In this document: in pieces, positions 13,101-26,718 of the stretch
How positions within the stretch are numbered: position 1 is the stretch's first letter
Layout: the number at the start of each line of letters is the position of its first letter
NCBI GenBank assembly: GCA_900660155.1
Contig: CABFPE010000274.1
Span: forward strand, 297,719 to 361,718
Reading direction: 5' to 3'
Length of the DNA: 64,000 nt
Source: Hofstenia miamia
Lineage: Eukaryota; Xenacoelomorpha; Acoela; Hofsteniidae
The notes under the pieces: model-generated
Database searches by the model: none
Told to the model about the DNA's origin: nothing
Seen by the model: only the letters and a program-made list of their open reading frames with translations
Translations under genes and position numbers: made by a program

Positions 13101-16100
13101 GCGCAACGAGGTAAATATGCAATCAGCACTGTGTAGACTCTGAAATAAGCTTGTGTTGTATGGTCGAAATTTAGCAAGACACGAATTCTTCCAGTTTTCC
13201 AGCTTGCAGCAACTTGATACCACAGACAAGGGTATATCTAATGTTGATGTATACACATACAGCATACATTATTTAAGAAATTACATGAAGATATTGAAGT
13301 TCGGTCTCAGGATGTATTACAATTGGAAATTCATTACTGGATAATTGACCAATATTTTTGAGCAAGGAATTCTTGCAGAAGAACTTATAACCTTGCAAAT
13401 GATTTTAAACTCAAACCAAAATTCCGTATCTCATATTAAGCATTTTGGCTGCATTATGAAATTTAATTGAAATATCCTCACGTGTGGGATCGGGTGAAAT
13501 TTTTTTTTCATTGCATTTCCAAGCTCATACTTAGTAGAGCGTGTGTTCAGTGCCGTCACAGTTCTTCTGGATAACAAAGAAACCGCCTGGACATAGTGAG
13601 ACATAGAGATTTACGACTGTTTCTACCTAAAGTGTAACCGGATATTAAGAAACTTATGAACTTGCACCAAGCCCATCCTTCACATTAAAGACTAGAGTTA
13701 AATAAACATTAATACGTCTTAGTTATTAATTCGTTTTAACTTTTTTTGCCAATGGGACGTTTCATAGTAAGTTATTCGGGGGGGGAGGGGGGCCACTATT
13801 AGAGAAAAGCTTGGGAAACACTGATTTCAAGTATATTTTTTCCATATATAACATTTTTTAGAGAGTCAGAACATTTGGAACTAATCCTTTACCCTTTAGA
13901 AATTTTTTTCAATGTCTCATAGAAATGCAGCATATTAAATTTGATTTATCTTTAATGTAACTAACATGAAGAAATTGATCTTACAAACATTTGTTGGGCT
14001 AAAGGGTTCAATACACAACAACACACTGATATTCACAATTAGATTGACTTGAAAACTCTAACGCAGAAATTTCATAGTAGAAAGTGACAAGGTCGTTATT
14101 AACTGTAAAACCTTAAAATATAAAGCAATAGTCATTTCAGTAACCTGTAAATTTTATAAATAAAATACTAAACTTGCTCATTAAGCTATTGAACATAATA
14201 TTTTTTATTAATTAATGGCATTGTAGTAATATCATCTGTATAAAGAATTCACAGTTTTTCATTTTGAATTTAATAATGCTTTTTAACTATTCAATAACAA
14301 TGGTCAATTGCACAATTATTTGGAATATTTGAGCCAACGCTGTTGTGTGTATCTCTTCTTGTCATTGTAATATCTGACAGTAGCATATGAAGGGGGGGGC
14401 TGGTGGAGTGTCCCCCTATCAGGTTGATTTTGATTTGTTAAATGAAAAACTTTTCAGCAAAATATTAATAAAAGTTAAATACTAAGTTCCTGAATTGCAT
14501 GTTTAGTTCCATTTATTTAATATTTTCAAAAAAATTTCGCTTTTGCGATTCACTTGATCATGACGGAGATGTACACTCCGGCCATAAAAACCTGCGTACG
14601 ACCCTGACATCTCAGACCAATGTGTGCAATATTTCTGAGTTAGGTCTCTTATCTTAATTATAATAGTTAGTCAGCAAATTTAATGAGAACTTCAATCGAT
14701 GGACATCTTGAAAAGGCTTGTTATTTAGTTTACCGAATGCTAATGAAATGAGATTTTTAAATTACCATATTTACGTAGAAAATTTCCTTATTAAAATAGA
14801 GTTCACTAGATTTCTAACGAATTAAAAATCGTTAAAATCATTATGTGGCTGCTGAGATATGGTCTGGCGGAGAAAATTTTGAAGTTTTCATTTTTCAGTA
14901 TTTTTGCATTTACTCTACAAATGCGGAAAATATAATTCGCTCCTTTTTATAAATCTAACTCCTATAACATATTTAATGACATTATACTCTACAACCCCTC
15001 ATCTCTAATAACTCCTAAACCCCTGAAAACCCCTTATAAAATTTTGTAACTTCTTTCCAATACAATTAGTAAAAGCAAATGTACTTTACAAAGATTTGCA
15101 ATTAAGCAACTGAAATATCTTGTGTGAAGGAAGACAATGTTATTGTATTAATAAAGTGAAAATTTATGTAAAAAAGAAAAAAATTCATTTGTGAATTTCT
15201 GGTTCTATTCCCAAGTTAGCATCATGAATGTTATTTAGAATTAATAGTTGCACATACTATAAACTACATTATGTGTAACTTTGGTAATTTTAAGGAAATA
15301 TATGGAAATACACCTGAAAAAATCTCTACAAATTTTGACTCTTTTTAATGGCTATAAAGAGAGGTTGCAGAGCCCTTTCTGCCTTACTTCTCAGTCTTTT
15401 GGGAAAGATGGAACGATTCACAATTTTTCATACCTAAATTAATAAAGATTTTTTTTTCAATAATAATGTTTGATTGCACAATTATTCGGAATATTTACTG
15501 CTAACACTGAATTTAAGCTATTATAGCAAGGCTTGCAATGTTTGAATTCTCCAAAAATCTACTTAAGGGAGACATTTCTGAAATTTCGGTATAGCAATTA
15601 GCTTTTTGTTAAAATTTAGAATTTTGTTTGCCCACTGCCCCTACCTCATTCCACCCCGGCATCACCAAATATATAAATTTCCAATATTGAATTGCTAAAC
15701 TATTTTAACCAAGTCTCATTAAACAATGCACTCCAACCAGATGAAACACGTTGGAGATCATATATTTACATTAAGAATGCACAAATTCCTTTCATATCAA
15801 TGCCATTACACTAAAATGGGGTTTGCTTCTTAGAACTCATGTACAAAAACTTGACATTTATTATTTAAGCAACATTCACAGAACAAGTATGGAAGTGAAT
15901 CCTCTGGTAATCATAGCTCATAATCTGTATCAATTTACAAGGAGAGAAGAGTTCTCACTTTCAAATGTCCCTCGTGTAGAAGAACAGAGAGAGACCGCAT
16001 GTGCAATGAAAAAGTCACTAAAATCTAAGCTCTCCTTACACACATTTGGACTCGTGGCGAGGATCAGATCATGTTAATGGAAAAATCAATTCTCAACACA

Positions 16101-19100
16101 AAACATAAAATCGGTGGTACCCCAGTCACATATCAACCCGTTAAAGTCTCTAAAGTAAAACTAATCAAACTGTCGTTCTTTGTGAAAACCTACACAACAT
16201 TGGTACTAGAAGCTCCTATGTCTCCCAACGAGCAAATAAACTTGAGGGCATTTCCGCAAGATTTCGCCCTGAGCGGAATGCAAAACAACTACTCAAATCT
16301 AATTGCTCTGTTAATGTTATCAATGAAATCGATCATAAACTTGTAAATTTCCCCATAGCCTTTGGAAGCACAAATTACCTCTACACGTGGCAACTGGTTG
16401 GATCTTGACAAAAAGGTTGCCTAAAAAACTTTAGACTTGTAATTGGTTTGCGGCTACTTTTGATTAATTGCTTAGATTTCTCATAAATTGAGATTGATAG
16501 GATTTGACTTCGCATGTTCCAATAATTAATTTATATCATTACCTATTCTTTTATCGCAATTACGGGCTTGGTTAAACATGGGTTTCAATTTATTGCTAAG
16601 TAATCTGATTTTCGGATTCATGCTACATGATTTGGAACTTTGGTGATTACACACATAATAAATAATACCGTCTTATCGGCGTCATTGGAGGTTTCGGTAG
16701 TATCAAGTGAAATGTTTGTATATAACTTCATAAATTTAAGTAATATTGATATCGTTAGGTTAGCCTATTTGATTTGAATTAATTTACTTTGAAGCTATGA
16801 TATATTATTCTAAAAAGAAAAATTATCCAAGTTTTTACAAATAAAACCTCAATCTTGTTTAGTATGCCACAGTTGAGATAGTGAATTTATATTTTTTGAA
16901 AAACACTCGATGCAATTTGTAGTGCATAGTGTGTTCATATTTTTACTGATTTTAGTAAAGCTCATTAAGCTGTTTTAGGTTAGAGAGTTGCAAAATGAAG
17001 CTGACCACTTATTTTCTTGTGGAAATTTTGCAGAGGCTGCAAGTATGTACTCGGAAGCTCTAGAAATCGATCCAAATTCTACCCAATTGCTCATTCTCCG
17101 CGCTGTTGCTTATCTTGAAAATGACAATTTTGCAGAAGCACGCACTGATGCCCAGTCTCTGCTAACGTCCCAATCTCAGATGGTTCTTTCTCAGGTAATT
17201 TTTAATTTTCACATTAAAGTAGTCTAATTCATTTCTTAATTATTTTCCTTAATATAATTAATAGTTTGTCTATAGAAATTAATTTCAGACTTTGTGTAGA
17301 ATTAGAATTCGAATCTTCCTTGTAATAATTCATTTTGAAAAATTCGATACTACAATATACCACCTTTTTTTTCTCTCCCTGTATGTTCAATCATAATAGT
17401 GTTTGACTTTGCTATCCAGCATGCAGTGGTGGCCAAAAGTATTGAGACAAAAACCAAAAAAACAATATTTTATGAGCATCTATGAATGAGAGAGGATTAC
17501 AGTTAGTAATACATAATAAAATACTGTAAGTATGTACTCACGGTACTATACAACACTCAGTACTTCGTATGGAGCCTTTTCTTCAACACCTGAGCAATGC
17601 GCTTTGGCATGGAACCAATCAGGCGATGACAGTAATCTGAGGTGACTTCTTGAATCCATGCTTCCTTGATGGCCTCTTGAAGGTCATGTAATGAAGATGG
17701 TTTCTTGGTAGCAACAGCTTTCTTTGCTCAGGTCCAGCAATTCTCAATCGGGTTGAGGTCCGGGGATGACCCTGGCTATGGTTCCAAGAGCTGGATGCCC
17801 TGGTCTCTCAGCCAATTCTTCACCACTTTGGAAATGTGGCAAGGCGCCACGTTTTGTTGAAAAATGGAGGTACCATGGAAGTCAGAAAAGAAAGGAAGCT
17901 TTTCACTTAGAATCTCTAAGTATGTCTGGGCATTGACTGTTTGTCCAGGAACCAAAATGTACAGTCCAGCTCGACCATAGTAAGCAATGGCACCTCAGAC
18001 CATCACCTTCGGTGGGTTCTTGACTACTGGAATTGTGTAGCGTGGTGAATATCTCTGATTGTTGCTTGGTAGCGTTTGAATTGTAAAATCATAGCCTCGT
18101 CACTGAAAATAACTTTCTGCCAGTTCTCAGCTGTCCAGTGGGCATGACGGCGACAGAAGGCGAAGCGGTAATTGATGTTTTCAAAGACAGGTTTGGCTTC
18201 TTGGCAGGTCGTCGACTGGGGAGCTTGAATTCGGTGTGCAAACGACGTCTTATAGTTCTTGTTGAAGCAACGTGTCGTTGTTGAGGCAGTTGTGCTTGGA
18301 TAAATGAAGAGGATGCACAGGGAACACGGGTGGTCATGTTATCAGTCCTCCCGGAGCTTATCCTTGGTCTACCGGTGCGCTTCTCCTTCACAACAGCTCC
18401 AGTGTCTTTGAATTTTTTCACTAACCGATAAGCAGAGGCACGTGATATTGACAACAGACCTGCAATCTCCTTCGCTGGCACAATCTCCGGCATGGCACAA
18501 AGCTGCAACGGAACTTCGCGTATCAACAGAGAACTCCCGAATTTTCGCAATTTCTGCTATGATTTGCACAATAGTGTGATCGATTTAATCTTTAACAGAT
18601 TCCAGTAGAATATTCAAAGTTTTCAATTTCAAAATCCATAAATATCATCATAATTATAATTGACTTAAACCATAGATATCAAAATGTTAGAGATTCAAAC
18701 TATTGAAACTTAGAAGAAAACTATCAATGTAGGCATATTTCATATTTTTACCAGACTGTCTCAATACTTTTGGCCACCACTGTAGACGTTAGTTCTTCCC
18801 TGAGTTAGCAACTTGCTTCTACATATATAATAGAATGATATCCCAATAAAAGAAAGTTTGCTTCAATTGGGAATAAAATTGTAAAGATTTGACCAAACTT
18901 GATACTTTGATATAAAAAACAATAAAAAAGTTTAGACAAAGATCTATTTTGATAATTTTCCATAGAGATCTGATCTATTCATTTAATTTTGAAATAATCT
19001 ACGAATAATGAATCGTACAAATATCTATGATGTTTTTTGCTTGAGTGATTATGTTCGAATGAAGGTTTTATAAGTTTGAGTGATATGTAAATAGATTTTG

Positions 19101-22100
19101 GTCTTCTTTCAATAAAAAATTTGATATAACACTGAAATGTGAATGGAAGACACTCTTAAATATAAATTAAGTGATAAAGGAGACTATATGGTAATACTAT
19201 GCTAAATTCACCAGATCTCTCTAAAAATTTTACTTACAATATTTATATTTAAGTTATTAGCCTACTTATAGCTTTTGCATTTTAAAAAACCACATAAATG
19301 AATAGCATTCTGCACACATTTCCATTAAATAAGTGCATAAAATTTCAATTAATTACTAGTAAGATTTGCAAGAACCATTTGGATTATTGATAAGAAATTC
19401 TTCAATAATGTTTTGATTCGATTATAATTTTGTGGAAGTATTTAGCATCTGAAACTAGAGAAGTGGGGTTCTGAGTTGGTCAATTTTCCTCGAGAGTAGT
19501 CGCATGTTAGAATAATATATATATATATATTTTTAAATAGATCATGCTTATGTGAAATTTATATACTGCTCAATTGCTTTGACAAAAATTCTTGCTAGTA
19601 CAAATAAACAGTTTCATCTCGATGTTACTTAATGTGGAATTTCACTAGAGATTGTACTATTCTTATTTTTCTTGTAGGGTTGTTGTTTCTCATTTTCGCT
19701 AACATCTTTGTATTATTATTGATGTAAACGTGACTTTATATATTGGGTTAATTAAACCTTATTGCTTGAAAGCTGTTAATTTCTTATTTTCTTCATTTGA
19801 TAGTAATTGATCCAAATTTATACATTCGATTATAATTTTTCAATTTAACATCTAAACAAGTTTTCCAAATATTTACCCAATGCCAAATCCAAACCCCAAC
19901 CTTGTGTAAATTTACTCCCATAGCTAGAACTTAATTTTCTATGTACAGTGCCAATAATTGAATTCAACCTCGTAAATTTCATGGAATCACTTTCAAAGGT
20001 ACGTATTGAGAAATCCTATTTAAAGAAAATTTCTAATGTAAATTTTTAGCTTTCATATCAATTCTTCCGTTTTTTTCATTTACTTCTGTAATGCATTATT
20101 CATATTTATTTTTCAGTAAATCGATTTTAATTTTCAGTTGTTTGCTTTTGCTTCGGACTTTCCCTATAAAATATAATTGAATTTTAATGATTGTTTCAAT
20201 GCCTATTAATATTAATTGCTACTATTTCTTTTTATCTTTGTATCTTTATTTTACTGTCATATGTCCGACTGTCCAATTCTGCGAAAATTTGTTCAGACTT
20301 CATTTAAAAAGTATGTCTGTACAAATTTTAGTGCCTTTGAAGCAGATGAAGAGTTGTGCGAAGAATGCGGTGTGAAAAAGGATGGTCACAAAATCAGAAC
20401 TGAGCTGGAGCTACCATGTGATTCTTTTGGAATGATTACCTTTGTCAAGAGTGGAAATAAAGGCGAATACATTCGCTGTACTGTAGATACATCCGCTGAA
20501 GCGCTCGCTCAATTCATTGACATGGTGAATCCTATCGAGTTGAATGAATTGAAAAGTTTAGTTTCAATTAATGGCGCGGACAGTTTTGATTTTACTACTG
20601 CTAGTCGTAGTCGTGTTCTAGAGGATTTTGAATCTGCTATTTTTCGCCTTGTTGGTCTATGCAAAGGTATCATTACATCTTCAAGCTTAAATAATAACAT
20701 GTTGAAGTACAGCACTTACTTTACACACAGAAAATTTGGAATTAAATTGGACTGGCCTATTTTATCAGTGGCGTTTTGCAATTGGCATGAAATAAATTTC
20801 AAGAGCTGCTTTTATGATAACCCTAGCTACGTTATGTATCCCAAACTGAATAAAAATCGCTTAGATCATAATCATTCCCATTACGTTTTTGTGGATACAC
20901 TGAAAAGAGATGAGAGTGCTGCGAATTTTCTTAAAGAAAAATTTGAGAATGAATTACTCAAACTCACAACCAATCAGTCGGTTCTTAATATATTAGTTAA
21001 TGGAACCATGAAGGATCTAAGGCGTGTTAATGATAGAATCTCTAGAGGCCATGCGTGTATCGTAGTACGGGGATTTGGTGGAATTGCTGATCTCGTTTAT
21101 GAGTTTATTTATAATGAAGAAAGTCTTGATGGGAATTTGCCTGAAGAAGATCACCTAAGTGTTTTTAAACAACTATTTCTTGCACATCAGCCAAGAGTTT
21201 CAATCTTTAATGTTTTTGACGAAAAAACATGTGCGTCTTCTTTAGTAAATGATTCCTTTCTTACAGTTGCAAACTGTATCTTTATTTTAAAATTAGCCTC
21301 TTATGATAAACGATACGTTAACAACGATGTTATACCCGTAGTAAAGTCATTGGAACTAAATAATCCCTTAGTTCACAGTACATTTTTTAGGTGCGTTTTT
21401 GATGATCAACTTCCGATTTTAAAAAAGTTGATAATTAGTGGATTTTCAGTTGGAAATTTCTTATCACTTGAAAATTTAAATAATATGTATGAAATTGCTT
21501 TCGAACGAGACATTTTATTTTATAATTTATGTGGCAAGTTTAGCAATTTCAAAATCGATTCCAAAAGTCAATTTCCCAAACTATGCTTAATTAATCGTTT
21601 ACTACGGAATTTCCTGGCACTTAATAACGATATGTATGCGGTCGACAACTGCGAACTTTACCCTTATCGAGATCTTGTTATTCTTACTTTACTTTTTCAT
21701 AAGTTTGAAATGGCCGAGTTCTTTATTAAAAAAGTTGACTTTAAAATGGGCACAAGTTTGATGTGTGTTTTGTTATGCCAAAAGCTGAAAGCGATGTATA
21801 TACTCGTGCCTGAAATATCTGAACGGTACACTAAAGCGGCTAAATACTATGAGGAGTTTGCTTATAAAATGCTAATAGAGGCTGGTAGATGTGAAACATC
21901 TGCAATTGCTTTAGTAGAAAGCAAACCAGCTTCCTTGGCCTTTAAAGATTGTATTACATTAGCTGATGACAGCAATTCCACACTTTTCTTCAGTACCCCC
22001 ATTATTAGTAGCATGATAAAAAATGCATGGATGGGATGCGTTAACCCCTGCTTCTACTTCACCTTTACTCATTTCATTTACACTTTTCTTTTTATTCCAT

Positions 22101-23362
22101 TGTTTACGTCTCTGCAGTGGCAATATATTGATGGTGAGGACACTTATTATTGTAAAGGCATTTTTTTGACCGCGTATAAAACACGCCTATCAGTTGAAGT
22201 AAAAAACCTTCGAAAGCCTATTTTATTTTCAAAGTGGTATAAAGTGGTTCCATTATTTTATTCATCGCCTTCGACGCAATATTTTATTATTATATTAATG
22301 TTCATTGTTTGCCTCGTCGCTCACTCTGCACTTCTATTAACATACTTTGGAAAAAATGAAGGTCTCTCCATCCTCGAAATGGCTCTTTTTACATACTTTT
22401 GTGTGAATTTATTGTTTACTCTTATAAGGATTCGAAACGTGTTTAAGAGTCACGCTTACTTCATGTCAGTTATTAAGGTTTTGATTGAGTTTATCACTTG
22501 CAGTATTTTTATTATTGGAACAGCATTTCATTTCAAATACCCATCGAGTGTAAGAATGCTTGTTTACGCACGTTGTTTATATACTGTAGCACTTGTGGGT
22601 TGTTTTGTGCGGTTCTTATTTTATTTGGTAATATTGCCCGTAATGGGACCGTATATTATCACTATGACTGCTATGTTGAAAGATCTATTTGACTTCATGC
22701 GTTTTCAGTCACTAATCGTGATTGGTTATGGGTGCTGCTCATTTGCGCTGATTTTTCCTAGAGCTCCCAATGACTATTGGGAAATAATTTGGGGTGTCAT
22801 ATTCCGGCCATTTATGAACACCTTTGGTGAAAATTGGATTGATGGCTTTGCACCAATTGATAACTGCACATATTCCGAATTTACTTTAGTTGAAAATTGC
22901 GCACACAGTAGATTTCGCTCAATATTTGCCTTTTTACTATTTTTGGCTTATACCACTCTAATGAACATCCTGTTTATTAATTTGTTGATTGCAATATTCA
23001 CCAGTACATATACCAACGTAATGGAAAATTCGCATGCTATGTATAATATTGTATTTTACAAAGTGGCTTTGTCAGAATATAATTCAAACCGAACGTCTGC
23101 TACAGTTCTTCTTCTGAAATTATTTAAAAAAATCTGCAATTATTTTCATTCTTACAAAGGGGATGCTCCTGCAGAATATCATCGGAAATCAAAGTTATTA
23201 ATGATGAAACAGTTTGACAAGCAGATTTTTAAAAAAATTGAAACTGAAATATGTACTGATTAACTCTAGCTCTGAATGGGTTTCACATTGTATGAAATAT
23301 GTAAATAAAAGTTGACTATTAAATAAAATCATTAGCAAACACGAACACACACTTATATATAT

Positions 23363-23400
<38 letters not shown>

Positions 23401-26400
23401 ATTGAAAATTAGACCTTTAGGGTATGTCATCACAGTGAAGATTAAAAATTGTATACACAAAAAAAATTTAATTTAGGCAAATTATATTTTGGGCGTGATA
23501 AATAGCAAAGAAAAAAATTCAATTGAGGCCTTGGAGTATTTCTTGAAAGTTCTACTTCTCGATCCATCCATGATGTCTTCAATAGTTAACGACATCATTA
23601 CTGTCTGCGGAGATATTGTTGCCATTCCTGAATCACTTGTTACCAATTGCGAAGGTAAATATATAATATTTTTCAATATTCATTTTGCAAGTTTTATGAA
23701 TATATATTCTTTTTCAATGTGTAATATTGTTTTAAATACTTATGCTCGAAAAAGCAGATTTTAGGGTGTTTATTTTGGGAGAATGAATTGGTTGTTATGA
23801 GATTTTTTGCGAACACGGTTGCGTTTATTTGGAAGTGGCGTACGTAATATATATATAAACATAATTTTTACAGGAGGCATTATATTTTCAGAATATGCCG
23901 CTTTTCAAGGTGTTGCATTCTGAAAGAATAATTGCTTTACTGAAATCGTTGTTGAAGGAACGGAAAATATCCCATAAACTACTCTCAGCATAAACTTGCT
24001 TACAGTCACTCACTACTGTCTAATAGTAGCTAAATAAGCCACAGTATCCTTCATTGCCAAAGTATCCAACGCATAAAAACGAAGGGCTTTATGGGTAGAC
24101 TCATGCAAAACATTCAGTGGATATCCGCTGAAACCTATTTGAATCAATATTCGGTGAATTGAGTGTAAATACACTATTTATCGGCTTGTACAAGTCCTAA
24201 TTTTATACAGCATGCATATGATCAAAATTTAGGACTAAATCTTCATAAAGTTATCAACAGCGTTTTTGATATTATGCTAATTATCCAAGAGGAGAAATAG
24301 GCGTTCGTTTGATGGTAGCTGACGAGAAATGTTTTTGCAGGAATTCCATTTCAAATTCATAAGTAGAAAGATTTTTGTTTTACACGCAATGGTTTAAAAA
24401 TCATCCCTGTTATTCTTCTGTTTCTTAGCTTAATGCAATCTGCTGTATATATTCTAGCTGACGAGAACTGTTTTTGCAGGAATTAAAATTCAAATTCATA
24501 AGTAGAAAGATTTTTGTTTTACACGCAATGGTTTAAAAATCATCCCTGTTATTCTTCTGTTTCTTAGCTTAATGCAATCTGCTGTATATATTTCATCAAT
24601 GGTGTAGAAAGTTACCCTGCGTTCATTTCAAGTTAAGCATCGGTATGAGTATCTGATTCAAGATTTCAAGAAAGGTTTTACAAAGTTCTAGTGAAGTCCA
24701 ATAAGAGATGCTGCACATTTCATTGAATTTCCGCGAAATTCAAGACAACATTTATATCAACGTCTGTATTTAATTATTTGAAATAGCTCCAACTGCTCAT
24801 AACACAATTGCTCGTGTCTAAGTTGATGTCTTATCATCAAAATGAATTGGATTTGTAATGATCGTTTTGGATTGCTTTTCCATGCAAATGAGTTCGTTCC
24901 TCTCAAAGTGAGAACATTAAGCTAACATTTTCAAGAGATCGTTTTGGATAAAACACGTTGTTAATCTGCTGACAAGACTTTTTTTCATTGACATTGTTTC
25001 GAGTGGTGTGAGAAATTGAAAGTCATTCTTGAAATCGTTACTTGGATTTTCCTAACCTTAAATGCCTTCAACAAAAAGAAAGAGCACATAGTAAAAGTGA
25101 AAATGAACATAAAATTCCAGAGAACCATAAATGCACAATTGGGTATGAGTTTGTATGAGGTGTTATTGTTAAAAAAAGCAATGCACATGCATACAAAATG
25201 TACTAGGGTTTTAAAAACAATCTCTTTTCTCTGCAGCCAAAATTAATAGTGTTTTAAACTAATTGAGCATCACACAGGTAACCCTATTCCTATAGTGACA
25301 TAATTCCATAAATATTATTGTGCTACGCACGGTATTGATTAAAACTACTTTGTAGAGGTTAAAGTATTATTGTTATTTTTATAATACCTCATCTATGGTT
25401 TCATTCCCGATTTCTTCACGTATCAAATTATGGAGTAAATGAAGTGTAATTATGCTTGTGCTATAAACATTCACACAACTCAGTAGGAAGTTGGTTTTAG
25501 AGTCGTTTATTCCAAAGTAACTAGATTTTAATTTAACATTATATGATATATATATGATATATATATTAACATTATATGATATATAGTTATTTAATTTTCT
25601 AAAAAAAAATTTCAAAAATTGACTTACTTGATTAATAACGTCATCAGAGGCACTTGAGATCAAAAAAAAATTATTTTCTGCAAAATTAGGTCAAATAAAT
25701 TTTAGGTATCCATCTATTAGGGTTCTTCAATTAAATATCAATATTTAAAAGTGCACAAAGTATGGAATGTGGGGAAAAAATCCCCCTTCATGAATATGGT
25801 TAAAAAAATGAATACCAACAATCATTTATTTCCCCGCCACACGCTTGATATATACAGTTTTATTTATAAATGCCTTCAACAAAAAGAAGGAGGACATAGT
25901 AAAAGTGAAAATGAACATAAAATTCCAGAGAACCATAAATGCACAGTTGGGTATGAGCCTGTATGAGGTGTTATTGTTAAAGAAAGCAATGCACATGCAT
26001 ATAAAATGTACTAGGGTTTTAAAAACAATCTCTTTTCTCTGCAGCCAAAATTAATAGTGTTTTACATTACTTTGAGCATCACACAGTTAACCCTATTCCT
26101 ATAGTGACATAATTCCATAAATATTATTGTGCTACGCACGGTATTGATTAAAACTACTTTGTAGAGGTTAAAGTATTATTGTTATTTTTATAATACCTCA
26201 TCTATGGTTTCATTCCCGATTTCTTCACGTATCAAATTATGGAGTAAATGAAGTGTAATTATGCTTGTGCTATAAACATTCACACAACTCAGTAGGAAGT
26301 TGGTTTTAGAGTCGTTTATTCCAAAGTAACTAGATTTTAATTTAACATTATATGATATATATATGATATATATATTAACATTATATGATATATAGTTATT

Positions 26401-26684
26401 TAATTTTCTAAAAAAAAATTTCAAAAATTGACTTACTTGATTAATAACGTCATCAGAGGCACTTGAGATCAAAAAAAAATTATTTTCTGCAAAATTAGGT
26501 CAAATAAATTTTAGGTATCCATCTATTAGGGTTCTTCAATTAAATATCAATATTTAAAAGTGCACAAAGTATGGAATGTGGGGAAAAAATCCCCCTTCAT
26601 GAATATGGTTAAAAAAATGAATACCAACAATCATTTATTTCCCCGCCACACGCTTGATATATACAGTTTTATTTTTAAATTAGA

Positions 26685-26718
<34 letters not shown>

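Noticed and set aside
20216-20260. Upstream extension of the channel protein with a hydrophobic leader
   Set aside because: The extension starts only at TTG and reads like AT-rich leader; the first ATG at 20261 fits the family's N-terminus.
25379-26472. Identical 94-codon minus-strand frames
   Set aside because: Identity is explained by the 809-bp tandem duplication; the sequence is AT-rich with TATATGATA repeats and no protein motif.
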